A stretch of DNA of 64,000 bases from Saccharomycopsis fibuligera x Saccharomycopsis cf. fibuligera (taxonomy: Eukaryota > Ascomycota > Saccharomycetes > Ascoideales > Saccharomycopsidaceae): positions 1,612,001-1,676,000 of the forward strand of contig CP012812.1 in assembly GCA_001936135.1 (NCBI GenBank). The letters run 5' to 3'. The position numbers and the translations under genes were made by a program. Below the pieces are notes generated by a model, which had not been told where the DNA came from, made no database searches, and saw only the letters and a list, made by a program, of their open reading frames with translations. Below are positions 41,551 to 50,552 of the stretch, piece by piece (the stretch's first letter is position 1; each line of letters opens with the position of its first letter).

Positions 41551-41580
41551 GAAGAAGAAGAAGAAGAAGAAGAAGAAGAA
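41551..41580. repeat. GAA trinucleotide microsatellite
   Basis: Ten perfect GAA units in the 3' flank of ECM14, about 105 bp past its stop codon. Confidence 0.95.
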
Positions 41581-41684
41581 AAAAAAATAAACTAACCAAA
41601 AGAATAAACAAAGATTTCTTGCTCTTTGGTATAAAATTCATGTCCCAAAAATTCAATAAGCTCAACACAACAAAGCCCACAATA

Positions 41685-43532
41685 TTACAAATCTGGATTC
41701 AAAATAAAATCCAAAAAGTACTTAACTGCTTCATAAACCTCCTCACCCACCGGCAAGATGAATTTCGAAGGTAGCAAAAATCCGTGATTCCCACTATCCC
41801 TCAATTTTATCTGAAACGCCCAATGACCTTGGCCTCCCTGATCACCATCGTTCCCGTTTCCTGGTCCCTCCGATCCACCACCGTATCCCTGGCCCACACC
41901 TTGATTATAATACATGTAATCCAATGCGGAGCCGGATCCTAACCCTGGACTCAAATCAACGCTTTTATCTTCACACGCAGGTAAAACTTCATAATATTTG
42001 CCGCTGCTTAATCTGATTGCTTTTGACATGCCATAGCCTAACTCAATCAAATTTTCTTTATCTCTTGGAGCAGCATCACAGCTGTATGCGTAGGGGTATA
42101 GGACCTCTTGGGCATAGGAATGCAAGTCCAAAAACCCATAAATCTTGAGATGCTTTGGCGTTTGCTGTGACAGTTGCTGTTCTTCATCTGAATATTGCTG
42201 AGCCAGAGAGTTCAAAAACTGGCCAAATTGAAATGCTTCGAGTGCTTCAAATGCTTCTTCTCCAGCATAGTCTTCATCACACGGCCAAAAATTATCGCTA
42301 TTTTTGCTGAAATGATAATTGAAAGAATGATCAATATCAATACCAAAACATCTAGGCATGAATGTTTCTTGCCGATTTTTACGCCATAATCTATCACCAG
42401 ACCAGGTATAAGAGTACCCATCTGGATTAAAAACTGGAACAATCAAAATATTGAGTTGGTTCAAGTAGTCGGTTTCTGCTTTATGTATGCCGTAGTTTGT
42501 AAGAAGTTGGAAAAGGATATAGTTTGCCGATGAGATGGAGATCCATTCTCTTGCGTGAATTCCAGCAGTTATGACTATGGTCTTGTTGTTTGGGTTAGCA
42601 TTGGAAAAATTTGAAGTATCAATATATAGGGCTTTGAGTGGCTGGCCCTCAAAAGTTGTGCCAAACGTTACAATGCTCATTAGTGATGAGTAAGTCTCGG
42701 CAAGCAAATCAAACCATGCGTAAATAGTGTTAGTGGGTCTGTACTCTTTGAAGAAAAGCTCATCTTGAGTATTGATATCGTTGTCGTTATTGTTGTTGCT
42801 ATTACTTGAAGAATAAGTTTCAAAAATTCGCTGCGGGAGGTCATTAATAATAACTTTGAAACTGCCATTTGTTATATTGTTTTCTTTGATGAGTTGATCA
42901 ATGTCAGTATTGCGAATTTTCAAGTCGACAAACTCACGACCATTGGACCAAATATCAACATGATGAGTCTTCAGGTAAGCCATGATTTTACTCTTCAATG
43001 AATTGCTACTGCTGCTGCTACTGCTGCTGCTGCTGCTATCCTTGATTGCATCGTTAATGTTTCTAGGCGTTTGTATTCTGACAACTACATAGCCTTTGTA
43101 TTGGTTTAAATCAATTGGCCATAATTCTGGATCAGTTTTCAGATAGTGCACTTCTTCCTCCTCCTCATCATCATCATCACTGGTAGCATTAGTAACAACA
43201 TCTTCATCGTCTACCGTACCACCACTATTACTTCCTCGGCCAGTCTCTGGACTCGCGAGCCCAGGAATCCTCTGTTTTAGTTTCTCGAAATTAAGAACCT
43301 GTTGTTGCCGTAGGTGTTTCAGTATCAACGGGTCTTCACTATTCCCATCATCATTAATATCGTTCTTGGTATTGTCGTCAATTATTGGAGAATACAAGTC
43401 ATAGTATTTTTTGTCATGCGGCATAGGCACCGCTAATGCATCCACCTTAGCAAAATTAAGCATGGAACAAACAAGAAGGGCCACACAAATGGCCCAACAT
43501 GCTATTGCTGGAGGGCGGAGAGAATCGAGCAT
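41685..43532 (-). CDS. ECM14: Secreted M14 pseudo-carboxypeptidase, Ecm14-like
   Basis: A 615-residue protein of the M14A carboxypeptidase family. The chosen ATG (43532) starts a clear signal peptide (MLDSLRPPAIACWAICVALL), so it enters the secretory pathway; the frame is open 45 bases further, without an ATG. A propeptide with acidic and Ser-rich stretches precedes the peptidase domain. Zinc ligands are present: GIHAREW (His, Glu) and DLHSYAQEVLYPY (His). NPDGYSYT and the RLWRKNR arginine are also present. Two substrate/catalytic positions are changed: the ANRN pair reads IDHS, and the catalytic Glu in F-E-L-R-D is Lys (IKLRD). The same Glu-to-Lys change is known for Ecm14, which is proteolytically dead and linked to the cell wall or vacuole. 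A Gly-rich insertion lies before the last motif. Confidence 0.93.
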   Translation of the reverse strand: MLDSLRPPAIACWAICVALLVCSMLNFAKVDALAVPMPHDKKYYDLYSPIIDDNTKNDINDDGNSEDPLILKHLRQQQVLNFEKLKQRIPGLASPETGRGSNSGGTVDDEDVVTNATSDDDDEEEEEVHYLKTDPELWPIDLNQYKGYVVVRIQTPRNINDAIKDSSSSSSSSSSSNSLKSKIMAYLKTHHVDIWSNGREFVDLKIRNTDIDQLIKENNITNGSFKVIINDLPQRIFETYSSSNSNNNNDNDINTQDELFFKEYRPTNTIYAWFDLLAETYSSLMSIVTFGTTFEGQPLKALYIDTSNFSNANPNNKTIVITAGIHAREWISISSANYILFQLLTNYGIHKAETDYLNQLNILIVPVFNPDGYSYTWSGDRLWRKNRQETFMPRCFGIDIDHSFNYHFSKNSDNFWPCDEDYAGEEAFEALEAFQFGQFLNSLAQQYSDEEQQLSQQTPKHLKIYGFLDLHSYAQEVLYPYAYSCDAAPRDKENLIELGYGMSKAIRLSSGKYYEVLPACEDKSVDLSPGLGSGSALDYMYYNQGVGQGYGGGSEGPGNGNDGDQGGQGHWAFQIKLRDSGNHGFLLPSKFILPVGEEVYEAVKYFLDFILNPDL

Positions 43533-44940
43533 ATTGTTGTGCTTGTAATTGTTGCAATACCGGTATATAGCTGGCAATGTGGGGCAGCTTTCAGGATGGC
43601 TGAGTTGGTCTGTTCTGTCAATCTAATATACTCACTTGGCACTCAGCAAAGCGTTGAGGTTATACGTTTGAAGGGCCCAAAAAAAAAAAAAAAAAAAGTC
43701 ATGTGCGAGTCACGTTAAACCACTACACTGTTGCTACACGCACACCAAATATGGTGCTGCTGCTATTAAGCAGACTGTTTAATATGTCTTTAGCATTGGC
43801 AGTTATAACCGTAGTCATCCTCGAAAGCTGGCAGACTCTGAACCTTTTCTAATTTGACTTTGTAGAGTATGCCGGTGGCTATTGCTTATATTTGTATACG
43901 CATTACAAATACAGTCCAACAGCGTGCAACTCGCTTCGTCATTTACATAAACGACCAGAAGTAGTTTTTCGGGCCAAGTAGTTATTAATGTAACAAAAGA
44001 AGCCGGTCTAATATATTGGTGGGTGCAGATTAATCTAAAACAAAAATAAAAAATTTGGCACCACAAAATTGTGGTCAGTATTTAGGGTCAGCCACAGTAG
44101 TCAAATAATCAACTAATCAACTAATTAACTAATTAGCGAGCTTCTTAGCTTGGTTTTTCTTTTTTGCTTGTCACAAGAGCCATTTATTCACTCACACATT
44201 CATGAGTAAAACCCCCACTATGGATTTCTTAATTCGTCTTTGTCAATTCACGAGCCAAGGAGAAGAAGCCGGTTTTGGATTAAGTAAGAAACCATCCACT
44301 CATCCATTTATTTTCTAATTCTTCGTCCCATGACTCTAACATTTGCCAAACTGCCCAACTGCCAAACTGCCAGCCTGTGTGTGATAAATGCAACGAGGAA
44401 TTCGGATGTTCGGTAACAGCCAACACCGGCAGAAGATAATTCTTGTTGTCCATATGTCTATGACGTTGCCAAAAACGTACAGAACGCAGCACGTCGCTCT
44501 GGACCCTCCTCCCTTCACAATATTTGCCTTTTGCTCATGGGCTATTGAAACAATAGCAAGCGACTCAATACTTATTGTTCTGCCGATTGTTAATGCACTG
44601 GCCGCATCTTTCCGAAAGACAATTGTCTTTAGCAACGATCAATCTAAGGAGAGAATAAGAAAATCTTTGATTTTTTTTTTTTTTGTTTGTTTGTTTTATT
44701 TCTGGTTCCATCTGATGTCTTGAGCGATGCGCGTAAGTGAAGATGATCAGTTAGTCGAGGTCAAGGCCAAATAACTATAGTAAATCGCACGCTGATTGGC
44801 AAATCAATCATCCGGAGTTGAAAATAGCTAATACTAAGCTTGACCTAGCGCGAATTTGCATATGGCCGAGAACTTATGCGTGGTAGACTGTTCTTGCAAA
44901 ATTGTAGAAGTGGATCAAAATGTTTGAGGGTGTGAGATTC
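43533..44940. other. Intergenic, ECM14 upstream region
   Basis: 1.4 kb with A17 at about 43680-43697, GCTACACGCA at 43733-43742, an AATCAACT-type short repeat at about 44104-44135 and a T14 run near 44670. No gene or RNA recognised. Confidence 0.5.
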
Positions 44941-45180
44941 TCAATCAAAAGCATAAATGGTCTTGGACTTTCTCAATAATGAACCATCAATAACGCTAGG
45001 CAACAAGAAAATTTCCTGAGCATTGGCAAGGTGATGATTACTATCAATACTGCTGCTGCTCGAACAGCCACAATTTCCTAAAAGCTCATTGTCTGAAGTT
45101 TGAAATTGGTGCTCGTTGAGGCTGAAGTGAGAAGAAGCAGCAGTAGATGGAATGCTGTAAAAGACCTGATTGGTACTCAT
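44941..45180 (-). CDS. Possible small protein, 79 residues, unrecognised
   Basis: A frame from an ATG at 45180 to a TGA at 44941-44943, preceded in frame by 38 more open codons without clear protein character. The peptide starts MSTNQVFYSIPSTAASSHFS, has a five-Ser run and ends NAQEIFLLPSVIDGSLLRKSKTIYAFD. It has no signal peptide, membrane span or known motif. For: balanced composition, an isolated location in an otherwise empty 4.9-kb region, and codon choices like its neighbours. Against: its short length and that similar-length frames arise by chance here. It could also be the last exon of a spliced gene; no clear acceptor was found. Treat as tentative. Confidence 0.3.
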   Translation of the reverse strand: MSTNQVFYSIPSTAASSHFSLNEHQFQTSDNELLGNCGCSSSSSIDSNHHLANAQEIFLLPSVIDGSLLRKSKTIYAFD

Positions 45181-47449
45181 TGTTCTTTGATGTAGTGTAG
45201 TATTATTATTTAGTAATATGCGATCGGAATTTGTAAACCTGTGGTTGAGCCAAGTCGAAAGAAAAAAAAAGCATTCTCTGATTATTTCCTTCATAATATT
45301 TTAAGGAAACATTGAGGTTTATATATTTTTGATGGAAATTTGCATAATAAAATTCGAAATGTTGTGGCCGCGACGTTGTACTGCACAGCGGATCCATAAT
45401 TAGGTTACTGGCTACGCATCGATGGACGTTTCACGAGGATTCCGGGCCTAGTTCAGTACGCTAATTGCCTATTGTTTGAGGAAGCTGGCTAGCTGGGCGA
45501 CATTCTCTGGGAATTTTTTTTTCTTTCAAAACAAAAAAAAAAAAAAAAATTAATCACATTGCAGCCATAGTCTATAGCCACGGAGTGATCCGTGTATTTT
45601 ACGCTTCTTGATTAAAGAGACATGTCTCTTTGAAAAGTGAATATATCACATAGAATGTCTTGGGGTAGCTACACAATACTTTTCCAAATCAGCTGTGAAC
45701 CGTAATATTTTTAATGTTCTACAAAGTTCCGAGCAGGAGAGGCTAATTTTAGCAGTCAGGAATGCTATTTTTAACTGCTGACTTGACAACCTGTGGTTAT
45801 ATATATATATATATATTAGCTCATTCAAAGATTACCCGCTGCGTTCCTTTGTATTCTACTTTTTTCAATTTCGTTCATAAACTCCCGCGTGTACAGTGAA
45901 AAAAAAGTTCGCTCTTGCCCTTTTTACAGTCAGCTGGAGCTTGTCAGCATCGTACACCAATATACCAACTTGTCTGTCGTGAGATTACCTGTTTACATTA
46001 AACTGAAAGTTTCAATTTCAGTACAGAATGCCCAGTTGGTACATGTGTGTTACACTATAGTATGCATACGTATGCCAGTATACTACCACAAACCAAAGCT
46101 TAAGCAGCACCAGTGTTAAAAAAAAATTCTCAAACACATCCCTTCAAATTCAAATTCAAATTCAATTCAAAGGGCTGTGGAAACTCTGTTTAGATTTTGC
46201 TTGTTGTAGTAACCCAGGCAGACGACTTAGCAAGATTGCAATGGTCTTGAGACCAAAAGTTGCTGCTGCGTAAGGCACCCAAAAAACGCGCGCCCACGTA
46301 CCGTACGGCAGAGCACAGCTACGCGGGTTAAAAGGAAACTGAAGGAGCAAAACATAAATAAAAATAAAACCTTTTGCCCAAAACTGCAGTTGCAGCTATT
46401 TCAATATTCTTTCCACAATCAAATACGCAACCTTGAGTAAAACTCTAATGACTAGCCGTAAAAAAATCTAAATTGTCAGTGCCAGTGCCAGAATTCCAAT
46501 GCTCATCCACTGCTGAGGATCGATGTAGCTACACGCACGGCTAGCCAGTATCGCTTAGCCTGTTGGTCAGACAAGCTAGTAAAGTAGCCGGGCCAGCTAG
46601 TACGAAGTGGTCGTAACAACTGAAGGTGGACTGTGGTGAATAATATCTTATAACAGTCGAGAAGTGCGGTATAGCATAGCATAGAAGATTCCAAACAATG
46701 ACAAAACTAAAAATAAAAACAAAAATAAAAATAAAAATCCCCTTGGGACTTCGCTACCTTACAGTTCAAAACAAATTTCCTTTACATGTTGAGACTCGTA
46801 AAATTCAGTGCTTCTGTTGAGATCGGAATGGTGGCTTAGCGTGTTAATATTAATGTTAAATATTGGGCAAGCGTCAAACGGTGCCCAAGATTGGACTTTC
46901 GATATTCAGAGTCCTCCGACTGAAGGATTTCCCTGACGTATAATAATTCGAGGCTTAGTTAGTGAGGCCGTGAGGATCGATCGACACCCACTGCAGCAGC
47001 TGCTCGACGATTCAAAATTCCACCATGCGTAGATCGGCCTTTGATAGATTTGGATCGATACAGCCACCACAAAATTGTCTTATGTTACGGTATTCTAGTA
47101 ACTTCAGTTAATCCTATAGATGTGTAACTATTCCCTATAGGAAACGCCCATCCCGTCTTCTCTATTAGACAACCGCTGCATATATTTTCGAAAAATTCGA
47201 ATCAGCTTGACTTATTTAAAACCAGAAGATCCCCATTGTTTGGACCCGTGATGTCGCAGTTAGCTATTCTACCGGCAGAGAATTCAAGACAAAACAACTA
47301 TCCAGTCCTGTTCTTGATGGGCCCATTCTTGGTGACTAAATTATCATTAGCAATAAAAACACAATAAAACGTGATGAAAAAGTAACATAGAGTTCCATAA
47401 TTCAAAAAAAAAAATGTTTTTTTAATAAACTTAGACAATACGTACCCCT
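45181..47449. other. Gene-poor region left of the U6 gene
   Basis: 2.3 kb. Features: an 18-bp perfect palindrome at 45614-45631, a TA run at about 45800-45818, AAATTC-type direct repeats at about 46147-46168, a GC-rich patch at about 46284-46325, and GCTACACGCA at 46528-46537. I see no gene. Confidence 0.5.
45614..45631. repeat. 18-bp perfect palindrome
   Basis: AAAGAGACATGTCTCTTT is its own reverse complement. It may be a dimeric protein-binding site; nothing in the surroundings names the partner. Confidence 0.7.
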
Positions 47450-47460
47450 GGCTTCGAACT
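47450..47460 (-). promoter_or_regulatory. Downstream B block of the U6 gene
   Basis: Minus strand AGTTCGAAGCC, close to the TFIIIC B-block consensus GGTTCGANTCC, about 145 bp past the U6 terminator. S. cerevisiae SNR6 has the same unusual arrangement, about 120 bp past its terminator. No tRNA cloverleaf can be drawn around it. Confidence 0.7.
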
Positions 47461-47602
47461 ACGTCCAATCGCAACCCATCAGCATTACCCAAAAAAACCA
47501 ACAAAAAGCAGCATTATTCTTCATACAGCAACACCTAAAGAAAACAAAAAAGCATAGTTGAATGGCGTTACTTCTCTGTGTTTGCAGATATTCAGAAACT
47601 GC

Positions 47603-47609
47603 AAAAAAA
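47603..47609 (-). terminator. Pol III terminator of U6
   Basis: Seven T residues on the minus strand at the 3' end of the snRNA. Confidence 0.9.
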
Positions 47610-47705
47610 CGGTTAAATCTCTTTGTAAAGCGTGTCATCCTTATGCAGGGGCCATGCTAATCTTCTCTGTATTTGTAACAAATTGACCAAATGTCCCGAA
47701 GGACC
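47604..47705 (-). ncRNA. SNR6: U6 spliceosomal snRNA
   Basis: About 100 bases on the minus strand. The 5' hairpin GGTCCTTCGGGAC is followed by ATTTGGTCAATTTG as in yeast U6, then the invariant ATACAGAGAAGATTAGCATGG (ACAGAGA box and AGC triad), CCCCTGCATAAGGATGACACG (internal stem-loop) and TTTACAAAGAGATTTAACCG before the T7 terminator. U6 pairs with U4 and then U2 and forms the spliceosome's catalytic core. A TTATATTG lies about 47 bp upstream of the apparent 5' end, and a B block lies downstream. The exact 5' end could be a few bases off. Compared with S. cerevisiae the first stem is shorter. Confidence 0.97.
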
Positions 47706-48356
47706 TAAAGTGGTTTTTCGAAAGTAATGTATGCGGAAGCTCCACAATATAAGGTTTGCACGTGCAATGTGTGACTCTACGGATACTTTTATGAAAAAAG
47801 TACTATAAACATGTATAGCCTGGTGTGGTTTGGTCTGATATTGAGCCGGCTCTTGTCTGCGCTTCACTTTTCGATCATACGGTATATCCTTTACCTCAAC
47901 ATGCACCAGGCAATTCGATTAGACTTTTAGTAGCTAATTTGCCATTCCGATATAAATTATTAAGTAATAAGAGCTACTTGGGTCAAATGTAGGTTAAAAT
48001 TATTTACCCAAAGTGTTTGACTACGTTAGAGGTTGCAACAAGTTAATAATCAGTTCTACATCCAATAAAACAAGCCATACCAAAGTACAATTTGCTGTAA
48101 CGTAACTCATTAGCACTGCGTATTATTGTAACATGATAACAGTAAAAAAAAAAAAAAAAGAGAAATGCTCCATAATCCAAAACTATGGTATCCACATATA
48201 TATATATAGGTATAATACAGTTGATAAAAACCATAAATCATAAAACAATGAAATTGTGGATTAATTAATAATAGTATTGAAAAGACAACGAATCAAACAC
48301 CAGGTCCCATTTTAACTGTACACTAGTCAATAGTGTTGGTAAAAAATACAAAAAAG

Positions 48357-48391
<35 letters not shown>

Positions 48392-48463
48392 AAAAAAAAA
48401 AAAAAAAAGCGAAAATAGAAAATTGACAAGGAAAACTATGAGGAGAAATCAAACACAAAGTCG
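47706..48463. other. Intergenic, U6 promoter to SAN1-like 3' flank
   Basis: Contains the U6 upstream region (TATA-like TTATATTG on the minus strand, near 47745-47752), an A15 tract at 48144-48159, a CAA trinucleotide array at about 48358-48391 and an A19 tract behind it. No gene is seen. Confidence 0.55.
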
Positions 48464-50155
48464 TCAGCTAGTCTCTCTGTTAGATGCATTGATAATGAAA
48501 GACCTAAGGTATGGATGAGAACGTGCATTTCTTGATACATTCAATTGTCTTGAAGATCTTGTTGGTCCACCAAATCCTGGTCTGCTGGTGCTGGTACTGG
48601 TGCTGTTGGTGCTGCTGCTACCATTGCTCGCAGTGCTCGCAAAAGCGTTAGTGTCACCACTCATACTATCAGTAGGATTGCTAATGGTGACATCCGCGTC
48701 ATTAGAGTCAGTTGAGGTTGTGTTAGGATTATTAGTCACAAGCCTCCCAAATTGAACAACTGGACGCATAAACAATAGAGGAAAACCACCAAGTGTCATA
48801 CGTCTGCTTGTTGTGTTTTGTGGGGTAGCATTGCTGATGTTATTGCTGATGTTATTGCCATTATTATCGCTGACTCCAGATATATTAGCATTACTATTGT
48901 GATTGTGAGTATTATTAGCACTGTTTCTGGTGTCGTTACTAGTAGCATTATGATTAGATAAATTATCGTTGCTGGTATTATTAGATCTACCATTAGGGTT
49001 TTGACCATTAGCTCCACTAGCTGAATCTCTATTAATGTTATTATTGTTTTGGTCTCTGTTTTGATCACCATCAGTAGTACCATCATTATTAAGTCGTTCA
49101 GGCACAATTGAAGCTCCCAAAATTGGCGAACTATTAGACACAGGATCAGGAATGGCCAACTGTGGATCAGACCATTCATGCCCACCCCCTGCACGACTCA
49201 AATCTGGCCCAATATAGACTCTAGTCAACGGGAATGAGTATAGTGTAACATTTCTGTTTTCAGAGTTCTCAGAGCTAGACTCGGACTCTTCGCTGTCGAC
49301 CTCTTTTCGACATAATGGACAAGTAACTTCATTTTTAAGCCATTCACGTATACAAGTCTCACCAAAGATATGACCACATGGCATTTTGACCGCTATATGT
49401 TGAATTTTCTTGTTCTTGTCAGCGTCAGTCTTTCTCTTTTCCTTCTCCTTAATAAACACTGGATCAGTATTCAAGCTATAATTCGAGGTTCTGGTACCGG
49501 TAACATTTCCTGGAAACACAATACCTGGATCATCCTCTTCAAGAAATATGGACTCATCATCAGGAATAGCATTTGAAAAGCCCTTGCCAGAGAATAAATC
49601 ACCATCCGATTGTGATTCATCTTTTTGCACTGGTTCAAAGGGATCGAAGCAAATTGTGCAATTGCGATCACTTTCTGGAAGAGTCTCTAAGTCCACTGTT
49701 TTTAAAGACTCTAGTGCTCTTTGACTAGCATGCTTTTTTTTATGTTGACCGTTTCTACTGAGCAAAACCAATGAAGCTAATAGCTGTCCCATAGACGAAA
49801 GGCCACCAAAAACATCTTGAAAATCACCATTATTATTTTCACGACCTACGTTATTACTATTGTTATTATCATTATCGGTTATGTTTGTGTTCATTGTAAA
49901 ATTCAAGGTTGGCGCTTCGCCATTTTGTCTTGATTCAAAAACCATAAAGCTAGGACCGTTGCCATCTCCGTTAAAAAAGTTGAAGGGGAGATTGTTCATT
50001 GTGTTATCATTATTATTATTATTATTGTTATTATTATTATTATTAATATTATTATTAATATTATTATTGATACTATCATTAGATCTGTTTTCTGGGGTGG
50101 TGCTGCCGGTAGCCCATGGATTATTTCCAGGGCCACTAAATGGCGGTTGTGACAT
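48464..50155 (-). CDS. SAN1: RING ubiquitin ligase of nuclear quality control, San1-like
   Basis: A 563-residue RING-type E3. The RING is split: the first pair, NCTICFDPF, is separated by about 95 residues from MPCGHIFGETCIREWLKNEVTCPLCRKEV. Such a long first loop is a trait of San1, and the San1 N- and C-terminal parts are likewise disordered. San1 recognises misfolded nuclear proteins through disordered regions and ubiquitinates them for the proteasome with Cdc34/Ubc1. Here the N-terminus has a long Asn run (about residues 30-55) and the C-terminus is Asn/Ser/Thr-rich, fitting that model. Two short ordered patches follow the RING (SFPLTRVYIGPDLSR and MTLGGFPLLFMRPVVQFG). The ATG at 50155 (MSQPPFSGPGNNPW) is chosen; the frame is open 33 bases further without an ATG. 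Function is by family; the symbol is likely, not certain. Confidence 0.85.
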   Translation of the reverse strand: MSQPPFSGPGNNPWATGSTTPENRSNDSINNNINNNINNNNNNNNNNNNDNTMNNLPFNFFNGDGNGPSFMVFESRQNGEAPTLNFTMNTNITDNDNNNSNNVGRENNNGDFQDVFGGLSSMGQLLASLVLLSRNGQHKKKHASQRALESLKTVDLETLPESDRNCTICFDPFEPVQKDESQSDGDLFSGKGFSNAIPDDESIFLEEDDPGIVFPGNVTGTRTSNYSLNTDPVFIKEKEKRKTDADKNKKIQHIAVKMPCGHIFGETCIREWLKNEVTCPLCRKEVDSEESESSSENSENRNVTLYSFPLTRVYIGPDLSRAGGGHEWSDPQLAIPDPVSNSSPILGASIVPERLNNDGTTDGDQNRDQNNNNINRDSASGANGQNPNGRSNNTSNDNLSNHNATSNDTRNSANNTHNHNSNANISGVSDNNGNNISNNISNATPQNTTSRRMTLGGFPLLFMRPVVQFGRLVTNNPNTTSTDSNDADVTISNPTDSMSGDTNAFASTASNGSSSTNSTSTSTSRPGFGGPTRSSRQLNVSRNARSHPYLRSFIINASNRETS

Positions 50156-50552
50156 TATGGGAAATAATAAGTAGGTTGGATATAGCAAAATGCAAGGGCT
50201 TGATTAGATAGTAAGCTGATAACAAGTAGAAAAGAATAAAAAAGTGACAAAATGAGCAAACACAAAATGCAATCACTGACCTCACCTCATTTTCGATATT
50301 CGGTTTCATGATTACTAAGGCGCAACGCGATATCAATATCGTGACCTTTTCCAGAAGATTCCATACACATCACGTGGTACTATATTGGAATCCCATAGTA
50401 AGAGGGAAACTATGCGCATATTAAACTACAAAACACCAGAGAATCCCATTAATACAAACAAACTTGTGAGAATGGACAGCCCACAATCATATATAAGCAA
50501 GAACGATTCAAAACATAACTAAATAACAACATAGAAAACACTAATTGTGACA
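50156..50552. other. Intergenic, SAN1-like promoter
   Basis: 397 bp between two minus-strand genes. A CACGTG-like CACGTGGTAC occurs at about 50371-50380, a possible Cbf1-type E-box. No gene is seen. Confidence 0.45.

Larger units (their letters stand above)
40786..41684. other. Region upstream of tRNA-Phe and 3' of ECM14
   Basis: Beyond the LTR-like relic (40811-40928) this is AT-rich DNA with a hairpin TTCAGTTT...AAACTGAA at about 41217-41245, A runs at 41492-41503 and 41580-41587, and a GAA array at 41551-41580. The 3' end of the ECM14 transcript falls here. No gene is supported. Confidence 0.5.
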
